Assembly (NCBI GenBank): GCA_026786335.1
Contig: JAJAYG010000557.1
Coordinates: forward strand, 1 to 8,588
Length of the DNA stretch: 8,588 nt
From: Chitinophagales bacterium
GTDB lineage: Bacteria; Bacteroidota; Bacteroidia; Chitinophagales; UBA10324
Direction: 5' to 3'
Shown: positions 1 to 5,185 of the stretch, one piece after another
Position numbering within the stretch: the stretch's first letter is position 1
Layout of the letters: each line of letters opens with the position of its first letter
Position numbers and translations under genes: made by a program
The notes under the pieces: generated by a model
Told to the model about the DNA's origin: nothing
What the model saw: only the letters and a program-made list of their open reading frames with translations
Database searches by the model: none

Positions 1-224
1 ATATTGCACTGAACAAAACAGAAATTGCAATTAAAGAGCTTCTTAATTATTTGAGTAAATCAAAAAAGACACTCAGTGAACAGGTAATTCTTCAGTCGGG
101 AAAATTTCAGGAACTGCAAAAGAACAGCAGAATGGGTTTATGGAGTATAGATGAAAGTAACAGGTCAAGAACACAGATCAATGCTGCTCTGCTCGAAATT
201 ATTTCTGAAATAGAATCTGTTTGA
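1..224 (+). CDS. C-terminal fragment of a protein ending in an effector-associated domain 11 (EAD11)-like domain
   Basis: The reading frame is open from base 3 to a TGA at 222-224, and the upstream part of the gene is outside the window. The 73 visible residues are a compact, charged, all-helical segment: a first helix (IALNKTEIAIKELLNYL), a second around SEQVILQSGKFQELQ, a connecting RMGLWSIDE turn, and a last helix containing RTQINAALLEIISEIE. As recalled, this order of motifs (a Leu-rich first helix, 'ILLSGR.N.L', 'R.G.IS.EE', and 'NRI..ALLELI' at the end) is the pattern of EAD11. EADs are small death-like adaptor domains fused to or recruiting effectors such as caspase-like proteases, trypsin-like proteases or NTPases in predicted bacterial conflict systems. 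The effector part is not visible, so its activity is unknown. The domain call rests on pattern recognition alone; another short helical adaptor domain is the main alternative. Confidence 0.6.
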   Translation, partial: IALNKTEIAIKELLNYLSKSKKTLSEQVILQSGKFQELQKNSRMGLWSIDESNRSRTQINAALLEIISEIESV

Positions 225-498
225 TCCTGTAAAATATTTTTTTCAGGCAGGGCAACAAACAAATTACCTGGCAGCCCAAGAGCAGAGTTCGAATGGCTAT
301 TGTGGTTAAGTATTATACAAGCAACTCAAAGGTTTTTGTTGTGGCAGAGAGGTCGTTGAAGAAACAGAAGAGCGAATTGCAATGCTGATCAAGCTGTTAA
401 TTATTGGCTGGCTTGTTTCATTGATAGTTATGCTTCTGTTAATTACTGCACACCACTTCAACACGCCATCTGGTTGGCAAGTCTCAAAAAATAATTAC
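225..498. other. Intergenic stretch without a confident gene
   Basis: This stretch separates the EAD11-like gene from the convergent sorting-domain gene. It contains a weak hairpin just after the first gene (CCTG at 226-229 pairing with CAGG at 244-247, with AAAA/TTTT inside). The hairpin is not a convincing terminator, because its T-run lies inside the stem. All three forward frames are interrupted by stops, leaving only short ORFs, of which the one at 382-507 is listed separately. There is no tRNA, repeat array or insertion-sequence end that I can recognise. It could be decayed coding sequence, but I cannot name a parent gene. Confidence 0.5.
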
Positions 499-507
499 TC
501 AGTGTAA
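382..507 (+). CDS. Possible 41-residue single-pass membrane peptide
   Basis: The ATG at 382 opens a 41-codon frame ending with TAA at 505-507. Its product begins MLIKLLIIGWLVSLIVMLLL, a near-perfect single transmembrane helix of about 20 residues, followed by a polar tail of about 20 residues (ITAHHFNTPSGWQV...). An A/G-rich stretch (GAAACAGAAGAG) lies 10-20 bases upstream. The frame stays open back to a TAA at 307-309, but ATG 382 is the first canonical start. Its last 9 bases overlap the 3' end of the convergent secreted-protein gene. I recognise no family. Short hydrophobic ORFs of this size arise by chance in AT-rich DNA, so this may not be a gene. Confidence 0.2.
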   Translation: MLIKLLIIGWLVSLIVMLLLITAHHFNTPSGWQVSKNNYSV

Positions 508-1737
508 AACAACTATTTTTTGAACTAAAGAAAAATTCCTTTCATCAAATGTTGTAATAAAATATTTTCCCGCAGCTAAATTGCTTAAAGGGATTATTAT
601 TTTCGAAGAGATACGAATGCTTTTTTCAAAAACTACCTGACCAAATGCATTTACAATTTTGATTTCACCCTTAAAATTTTCGGGTAAGTTCATTTCAATA
701 AGATCATTTGCAGGGTTCGGAAAACATTTAAAGGAAGTTGCATTCCAATTTTCAATCCCTGTATTTTCATCAATAGCAATGTTGTCGATGTATAAATTAT
801 TTCCATGCCCGCTGGTTGCTTCAAACCTTACCATCAATGCATCAACATCAGCATATTGTGAAAGATCAATTGATTCATTTCTCCATTGCGATTGCAATGG
901 AACAAAAGGGACATCAGTAAAACCTGCTGTTGCCAATTCATCCTTTGCCTTATCATAAATAACCTCCCAGTTATTACCGCAGTCAGAACTTACCTGTACC
1001 TGTAACTTATCCCAGTATTCCTCACTATAATATGCATATGCAATATTGAATGATAGTTGTGGTGCGCTTGCATCTGTTAAATCAAAATTGATTGTGTACA
1101 AATCATCAACATCAGCAGTTACATCATTAATATAAAATGGCATTCTCAAACTATGGTAATAAGAACCATTCAACATTGGATTTTCAAAAACTTCCCAGGC
1201 AGGTCCATTATTTTCATTATCAATAAAATAACCTGCAGGCAATTGAAGTGATGTAAATGATTCCTGATAAGGGACAGGTATTCCATTGCCAACAATATTG
1301 AATTCAACACTTTCATTATTTGCATTGTTGAAATCCGATTCACCGTTGGCTTGCGTAACCTGAACAGTAAGCACATGATTGCCATCTGTAACCTCCATAG
1401 AAGGTAAAAAAATTGTATCAGTAAAATATGGTGCAAGATTTCCCGACCAATAAAATAACTGAGGCAGTCCCCCATCGAGAAAATATTGAATGGTTGCAGA
1501 AGTGAGTGTATTGTTCCCGTAATTTTCAATTAATACCATTGGGGTAATGATAGAAGTGCATTGAAAAACAGGTACTGAATTGATTCCGGAAATGCCGCCA
1601 TCATTTTCATTCAAAAAAAATAAATTCTCATCATTCTTATGTGTTGTTATTAAAGCAAGATTGAAAAATTGCTGCGAAAAAACAGTTCGCGAAATCAAAG
1701 TGGCAATCACAATCAGCAATACTTGATGGCTTTTCAT
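499..1737 (-). CDS. Secreted T9SS-sorted beta-domain protein (CARDB-like plus MAM/jelly-roll-like), no catalytic domain
   Basis: This 412-residue protein has a Sec signal peptide (MKSHQVLLIVIATLISRTVFS, cleavage probably after Ser21) and three modules. Residues ~45-150 form a CARDB-like beta domain (NDGGISGIN, then VLIENYGNNTLTSATIQYFLDGG). Residues ~153-322 form a MAM/jelly-roll-like domain with the typical Bacteroidota sequence features ESF...LPAGY, LSFNIAYAYY, VQVSSDCGNNWEVIYDK, and GNNLYIDNI near the end. Residues ~330-412 form a T9SS type A sorting domain (CFPNPANDLIEMNLP, IKIVNAFGQVVFE, LAAGKYFITTF, ending KIVVLH). It should be exported through the Sec pathway and then by T9SS to the cell surface or medium. 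The CARDB-jelly-roll-sorting arrangement resembles the tail usually seen behind M43-type or other secreted proteases, yet no protease is present. A binding or adhesive role is inferred only. The gene converges on the left-hand genes and is divergent from lpd. Confidence 0.85.
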   Translation of the reverse strand: MKSHQVLLIVIATLISRTVFSQQFFNLALITTHKNDENLFFLNENDGGISGINSVPVFQCTSIITPMVLIENYGNNTLTSATIQYFLDGGLPQLFYWSGNLAPYFTDTIFLPSMEVTDGNHVLTVQVTQANGESDFNNANNESVEFNIVGNGIPVPYQESFTSLQLPAGYFIDNENNGPAWEVFENPMLNGSYYHSLRMPFYINDVTADVDDLYTINFDLTDASAPQLSFNIAYAYYSEEYWDKLQVQVSSDCGNNWEVIYDKAKDELATAGFTDVPFVPLQSQWRNESIDLSQYADVDALMVRFEATSGHGNNLYIDNIAIDENTGIENWNATSFKCFPNPANDLIEMNLPENFKGEIKIVNAFGQVVFEKSIRISSKIIIPLSNLAAGKYFITTFDERNFSLVQKIVVLH

Positions 1738-1759
1738 GTGAAGATTTGGTTTGTGCGAT

Positions 1760-1767
1760 TAAAGTTA
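1760..1767 (-). promoter_or_regulatory. Candidate -7 element for the T9SS-sorted protein gene
   Basis: Read on the minus strand the sequence is TAACTTTA, matching TAnnTTTG at all positions except the last. A TTTG (CAAA on the plus strand at 1791-1794) lies 23 bases upstream and could be the -33 element, at slightly long spacing. The start codon of the minus-strand gene is about 22 bases downstream. This is a motif match only. Confidence 0.35.
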
Positions 1768-1845
1768 TGATTATTATTTCATTTCATAAACAAATCATTT
1801 AAAGATCAAAACTTCTAAATGGGTTTTCTGCCAAGTCAAAATCAT

Positions 1846-1853
1846 TATCTTGC
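1846..1853 (+). promoter_or_regulatory. Candidate -7 element (TATCTTGC) for lpd
   Basis: TATCTTGC resembles the Bacteroidota -7 consensus TAnnTTTG with one T missing. The same octamer occurs just ahead of the Rrf2 gene at 3324-3331. GTTTTC at 1823-1828 could serve as a weak -33 element at about 18 bases spacing. The site lies 20 bases upstream of the ATG at 1874 and contains the TTG at 1850-1852, which argues against that TTG as the start codon. Confidence 0.4.
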
Positions 1854-1873
1854 GCGCTCAAAATATTGTAAAA

Positions 1874-3262
1874 ATGAATTACGATTTAATTGTTATTGGT
1901 TCGGGGCCGGGTGGATATGTTGCAGCTATTCGTGCCTCGCAACTTGGTTTAAAAACTGCAATTATTGAAAAGGAATCTCTTGGAGGAGTTTGCTTGAACT
2001 GGGGTTGCATTCCAACAAAAGCATTGTTAAAAAGCGCACAGGTTTTTCAATACCTTAAACATGCTGAAGACTATGGAATAAAAATAAATGAGGCTACTGC
2101 AGATTTTAATTCCATTATTAAAAGAAGCCGTGGCGTTGCAGATGCAATGAGCAAGGGCGTTCAGTTTTTAATGAAGAAGAATAAGATTGAAGTGATCATG
2201 GGTTCAGCCAAGATTAAACCGGGCAAAAAAATTTCGGTGACTGATGCCGCAGGAAAAACTACAGAGCATACAGCTAACCATATCATTATTGCTACCGGTA
2301 GCCGGTCAAAAGAAATACCGTATGTAAAGCAAGATGGAAAAAAAATTATTGGCTACCGTGATGCAATGAACCTTCCTGCACAACCAAAATCAATGGTGGT
2401 AATGGGAGCCGGCGCCATCGGAGTTGAGTTTGCTTATTTCTATAATTCGCTCGGTACTAAAGTTACTATAGTAGAATTTCTTCCCAATCTTGTTCCCATT
2501 GAAGATGAAGAAGTTTCTAAAGAGTTGGAAAGAAATTTCAGAAAGCAAGGAATCACCACCATGCTTGGTTCATCAGTTGAAAAAGTAGATACAGCAGGAA
2601 GTGGTTGCAAGGTTTCGGTAAAAACTCCACAGGGTGTTCAGGTTATTGAATGTGATGTGGTACTCTCTGCAGTTGGAATTGCATCAAACCTCGAAGGAAT
2701 TGGTTTAGAAGAAACAGGAATTAAAACTGAGAAAGGAAAAATTTTAGTTGATGATTTTTACAAAACCAATGTGGCTGGTTACTACGCCATTGGTGATATT
2801 GTAAAAGGTCCGGCACTCGCTCATGTTGCCTCTGCTGAAGGAATTACTTGCGTTGAAAAAATTGCAGGAAAAAATCCCGAGCCAATCGATTACAACAACA
2901 TTCCCGGATGCACTTTTTGTTCACCTGAGATTGCATCTGTTGGCTACACAGAAAAAGCAGCGAAGGATGCAGGTTATAAAATTAAAGTTGGAAAGTTTCC
3001 TTTCAGTGCATCGGGTAAAGCAAAAGCAGGGGGAACACCCGAAGGCTTTATTAAAGTAATTTTTGATGAGAAGTACGGCGAATTTTTGGGTGCTCATATG
3101 ATAGGTGCAAACGTTACTGAAATTATTGCAGAAGTGGTTGTTGCAAGAAAATTAGAAACAACAGGCCATGAAATTTTAAAGAGCATTCACCCGCACCCAA
3201 CCATGAGCGAAGCATTGATGGAAGCCGCTGCGGCAGCTTATGGTGAAGTGATTCATCTTTGA
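1874..3262 (+). CDS. lpdA: Dihydrolipoyl dehydrogenase (E3 component of 2-oxo acid dehydrogenase / glycine cleavage complexes)
   Basis: This cytoplasmic FAD enzyme reoxidises dihydrolipoyl groups with NAD+ in the pyruvate, 2-oxoglutarate and branched-chain 2-oxo acid dehydrogenase complexes and in the glycine cleavage system. The 462-residue length is normal. The FAD-binding GSGPGG is at residues 9-14, the redox disulfide GGVCLNWGCIPTK uses Cys40 and Cys45, and the NAD-binding GAGAIG is at 178-183. The second FAD motif YYAIGDI is in the centre, and the catalytic HPHPTMSE supplies His441 and Glu446 from the dimer partner. No key residue is missing. The frame extends 8 codons upstream to a TTG at 1850, but that codon overlaps the promoter, and the ATG at 1874 gives the normal MNYDLIVIG start. 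No E1 or E2 gene is adjacent, so which complex it serves cannot be told. The Rrf2 gene follows 73 bases downstream with no clear terminator between. Confidence 0.95.
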   Translation: MNYDLIVIGSGPGGYVAAIRASQLGLKTAIIEKESLGGVCLNWGCIPTKALLKSAQVFQYLKHAEDYGIKINEATADFNSIIKRSRGVADAMSKGVQFLMKKNKIEVIMGSAKIKPGKKISVTDAAGKTTEHTANHIIIATGSRSKEIPYVKQDGKKIIGYRDAMNLPAQPKSMVVMGAGAIGVEFAYFYNSLGTKVTIVEFLPNLVPIEDEEVSKELERNFRKQGITTMLGSSVEKVDTAGSGCKVSVKTPQGVQVIECDVVLSAVGIASNLEGIGLEETGIKTEKGKILVDDFYKTNVAGYYAIGDIVKGPALAHVASAEGITCVEKIAGKNPEPIDYNNIPGCTFCSPEIASVGYTEKAAKDAGYKIKVGKFPFSASGKAKAGGTPEGFIKVIFDEKYGEFLGAHMIGANVTEIIAEVVVARKLETTGHEILKSIHPHPTMSEALMEAAAAAYGEVIHL

Positions 3263-3323
3263 TATTATTATTGAACAGAAATTTTTTCCTATAAAATCAT
3301 TTTACAACTCAAATTGATTTTTC

Positions 3324-3331
3324 TATCTTGC
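3324..3331 (+). promoter_or_regulatory. Candidate -7 element (TATCTTGC) for the Rrf2 gene
   Basis: This is the same octamer as ahead of lpd. It ends only 4 bases before the ATG at 3336, so if it is used the mRNA would be leaderless or nearly so. No TTTG stands at the expected -33 distance. An 11-base half-match (9 of 11) to the left arm of the porin/pstS operator, CTATAAAATCA, lies at 3289-3299. Its start is 35 bases before this element, against 34 bases in the pstS promoter, which hints at weak autoregulation. Confidence 0.35.
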
Positions 3332-3335
3332 ATCC

Positions 3336-3770
3336 ATGCTTTCACATAAAGCCAAATACGGATTAAAGGCGGTATTCTATCTCGCTAAACGCTATGAAAA
3401 AGGACCAGTTCTTATTTCAGATCTTGCGCAAGCTGAATACATTCCTAAAAAGTTTCTTGAACATATTTTATTGGAACTAAAAAAACACGGCATTCTCTAT
3501 AGTCGTATGGGAAAAGGTGGTGGCTATGCTCTTTCAAAATCTCCTGATAAAATATTCTTAGGCCAAATCATTCGTACACTCGACGGGCCTCTGGCACCTG
3601 TACCCTGCGTAAGCAAAACTGCTTATGTACGGTGCATTGAGTGTAAAGATGAGCGCACCTGTGAGATTCGAAAGGTGATGAAACATGTGCGTGATGCATC
3701 AGCAAAAATTCTGGATACTACAACTGTAGCAGATGCCATGCATTCAAAGATGAAGCTCTCCTCTCTCTAA
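3336..3770 (+). CDS. Rrf2-family transcriptional regulator with a four-cysteine motif
   Basis: At 144 residues this is the usual Rrf2 length. It starts MLSHKAKYGLKAVFYLA, the standard Rrf2 N-terminus, which supports the ATG at 3336. The winged helix-turn-helix spans about residues 1-75 (recognition region IPKKFLEHILLELKK, wing MGKGGGYAL). A long dimerisation helix follows (KVMKHVRDASAKIL), then the typical TTTVADAM end. Cys91, Cys100, Cys103 and Cys109 fall where IscR/NsrR-type members carry cluster ligands, but the spacing C-x8-C-x2-C-x5-C differs from IscR. Iron-sulfur binding or thiol sensing is possible but unproven. Rrf2 proteins act as cytoplasmic dimers and include regulators of iron-sulfur, cysteine/sulfur and nitric-oxide responses. 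Its position directly ahead of the porin and the Pst-type operon, which share an operator-like site, makes it their likely regulator. That link is inference. Confidence 0.9.
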   Translation: MLSHKAKYGLKAVFYLAKRYEKGPVLISDLAQAEYIPKKFLEHILLELKKHGILYSRMGKGGGYALSKSPDKIFLGQIIRTLDGPLAPVPCVSKTAYVRCIECKDERTCEIRKVMKHVRDASAKILDTTTVADAMHSKMKLSSL

Positions 3771-3817
3771 TTTAGTGGTATTGGAATCAACTGCTCCTGA
3801 TACCAAAAAAATATTAT

Positions 3818-3840
3818 CTACTATTCTACTAAATTTATAG
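3818..3840. promoter_or_regulatory. Operator-like 23-bp imperfect dyad upstream of the porin
   Basis: The plus strand reads CTACTATTCTA then CTAAATTTATAG. Its reverse complement matches the site at 5098-5120 ahead of pstS at 18 of 23 positions. Both share outer CTA...TAG ends and the central TTAGTAG. The dyad is imperfect: 7 of 11 pairs are complementary around the centre. It ends 8 bases before the -7 element TATATTTG and covers the expected -33 region, where no TTTG is present. It is the best candidate for binding by the neighbouring Rrf2 protein. Confidence 0.55.
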
Positions 3841-3848
3841 ACTTTGTA

Positions 3849-3856
3849 TATATTTG
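3849..3856 (+). promoter_or_regulatory. -7 element (TATATTTG) of the porin promoter
   Basis: This is an exact match to the Bacteroidota TAnnTTTG -7 consensus, 24 bases before the porin ATG at 3881, giving a leader of roughly 20 bases. No TTTG -33 element is seen; the operator-like dyad occupies that place. The element contains the TTG at 3854-3856, which therefore is not the start codon. Confidence 0.6.
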
Positions 3857-3880
3857 TCGCGAACTAAAATAAATTACTCT

Positions 3881-5014
3881 ATGAAAATCACGTTTACAAA
3901 AAGTTGGATTGCATTCATTTTTATTATCTACCTCAATAATTCCGCGACTGCGGGAACACAACCGGGAGAAAATTCAAAGGCTTTAACATTACCGGTTGAT
4001 TCGCCAAAAAAGGAACAGGCTCCTCCTTCGCAAATGCTCACCTTTCCTGTGTCTTCCAATACAGCTAAGATGACACTTAATGGATATTCAGGTGTTCGTT
4101 ACCAATATTATTTAGATGATAAAACACCAAATAGCTTTGATATAAGAAATGCACGTTTAGCACTTAAAGGTACAGTATTAAGAAACCTTGCTTATAACTT
4201 TCAATGTGACTTTGCGCCACCAACTGTTCGGCTAATGGATGCAACGGCAGCTTACACATTTAATAAGTACGCAAAGATTGCGGTGGGTCAACAAAAATAT
4301 CCGCTATCTTATGAAAGTTTACGCCTTGATTATGATGTACGAAGTGTAAATCGTTCACAGGCAGTTGAAGCACTTACAAGTCGTTCCAAAGATGTCATTG
4401 CCACTGCATTTTCAACTACTGCAGTAAATAATAATGGGAGAGATATTGGAGTTTTTTTTAGCGGCGGCATTCCTAATAAGAAAAATGAAAGCACATGGGT
4501 CGACTATTACGTTGCTATTGTCAATGGAATGGGAATTAATAGAAGTGATCCTGATAGTCACAAAGATATTGCTGGTCGTATAGTAGTGCATCCAATTAAA
4601 TACTTAGGCATGGGGGGCTCTTTCTACAAGGGAAAAGCAACTTATGGCATTGATCTAACAGAACCTAAAGATCGCAATCGAATTGATTTTGAAATATCTT
4701 ATGAAGATGGTAACAGAATTTATGCAGTGGTTGAATACCTGCAAGGTTTAGATAGCACTACCAGGAAGGGAGGTTACTATGGAATGCTCGAAGGATATAT
4801 TCTTCCTAAAAAGTTTTCTGCATTGGTTAAATATGATTTCTACGATCCCAATAAAAATAAAGATGATGATGCAACAACCATCACAAATTTTGCTCTCAAT
4901 TATTACTTTGCCTCATTCACAAAAATCCAACTTCAATATGATCTCAAGCATGAAAATACTGAGACACAAAAGAAGAATGATTTAATTTCTATTCAGGCTC
5001 AGGTTTTCTTTTAA
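3881..5014 (+). CDS. OprO/OprP-family (phosphate-selective type) outer-membrane porin
   Basis: The 377-residue protein starts with a signal peptide (MKITFTKSWIAFIFIIYLNNSATAG, cleavage probably after Ala24). A proline-rich linker follows to about residue 60, and the rest is a predicted beta-barrel. The start of the barrel (LNGYSGVRYQYYLDD, then SFDIRNARLALKGTVLRNLAYNFQCDF) is characteristic of the OprO/OprP family (Pfam PF07396), as is KIAVGQQKYPLSYESL. Alternating aromatic strands continue to a terminal VFF, the usual outer-membrane barrel end. OprP of Pseudomonas conducts phosphate through an arginine ladder, but I cannot assign such residues here, so anion specificity is not shown. ATG 3881 is preferred over the in-frame TTG at 3854, which lies in the promoter. 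The gene has its own promoter and operator-like site and ends in a strong terminator, so it is a separate transcript within the same presumed regulon as the pst-type operon. Confidence 0.82.
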   Translation: MKITFTKSWIAFIFIIYLNNSATAGTQPGENSKALTLPVDSPKKEQAPPSQMLTFPVSSNTAKMTLNGYSGVRYQYYLDDKTPNSFDIRNARLALKGTVLRNLAYNFQCDFAPPTVRLMDATAAYTFNKYAKIAVGQQKYPLSYESLRLDYDVRSVNRSQAVEALTSRSKDVIATAFSTTAVNNNGRDIGVFFSGGIPNKKNESTWVDYYVAIVNGMGINRSDPDSHKDIAGRIVVHPIKYLGMGGSFYKGKATYGIDLTEPKDRNRIDFEISYEDGNRIYAVVEYLQGLDSTTRKGGYYGMLEGYILPKKFSALVKYDFYDPNKNKDDDATTITNFALNYYFASFTKIQLQYDLKHENTETQKKNDLISIQAQVFF

Positions 5015-5026
5015 GAAGCTGAATCA

Positions 5027-5059
5027 CAAAGGCGCATTGCAAAATGCGTCTTTGTTTTT
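5027..5059 (+). terminator. Intrinsic terminator after the porin gene
   Basis: A 12-bp stem (CAAAGGCGCATT at 5027-5038 paired with AATGCGTCTTTG at 5043-5054, one G-U pair) closes a GCAA tetraloop. TTTTT follows immediately at 5055-5059. It lies 13 bases after the porin stop codon, so porin transcription should stop before pstS. Confidence 0.85.
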
Positions 5060-5097
5060 GCTAAATGAAAATATTAATTCTATATTTTTAATTAAAT

Positions 5098-5120
5098 CTA
5101 TAGAATTAGTAGGATTTTAG
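5098..5120. promoter_or_regulatory. Operator-like 23-bp imperfect dyad upstream of pstS
   Basis: The plus strand reads CTATAGAATTA then GTAGGATTTTAG. It matches the porin-side element (3818-3840, opposite orientation) at 18 of 23 positions. The consensus is CTATA(A/G)A(A/T)TTA followed by GTAG(A/G)AT(A/T)(G/T)TAG. The site ends 11 bases before the pstS -7 element and overlies the expected -33 position, almost the same placement as at the porin. A pairing this good at two promoters next to one regulator gene is unlikely by chance, although AT-rich sequence lowers its weight. Confidence 0.55.
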
Positions 5121-5131
5121 AAAAAGACTTT

Positions 5132-5139
5132 TATTTTTG
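5132..5139 (+). promoter_or_regulatory. -7 element (TATTTTTG) of the pst-type operon promoter
   Basis: This is an exact match to TAnnTTTG, 46 bases before the pstS ATG, giving a leader of about 40 bases that ends in an A-rich tract (a run of nine A at 5167-5175). No TTTG is found at -33, where the operator-like dyad sits instead. Confidence 0.55.
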
Positions 5140-5185
5140 ACCCGATTTATTTTATAAACCAATTTTAAAAAAAAATAGCAACCAC

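Noticed and set aside
287..294. GTTCGAAT resembling a tRNA T-loop
   Set aside because: Flanking bases do not form the 5-bp T-stem, and no acceptor, D or anticodon arms can be found around it.
293..388. 31-codon ORF starting MAIVVKYYTS
   Set aside because: Short, no recognisable domain or membrane helix, and it overlaps the better membrane-helix ORF in another frame.
1170..1529. 119-codon minus-strand frame inside the secreted-protein gene
   Set aside because: Out of frame with the well-supported 412-residue protein on the same strand, with unstructured composition; a shadow ORF.
1850..1873. TTG start giving lpd eight extra N-terminal residues
   Set aside because: The TTG lies inside the TATCTTGC promoter element, and the ATG at 1874 gives the normal E3 N-terminus directly before GSGPGG.
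3776..3805. Hairpin (TGGTAT/ATACCA) after the Rrf2 gene as a terminator
   Set aside because: The 6-bp stem has a large, partly mismatched interior and is followed by A's, not T's, on the coding strand. A role in transcription arrest is not supported.
3854..3880. TTG start giving the porin nine extra N-terminal residues
   Set aside because: The TTG is the end of the TATATTTG -7 element, and the ATG at 3881 begins a standard signal peptide.
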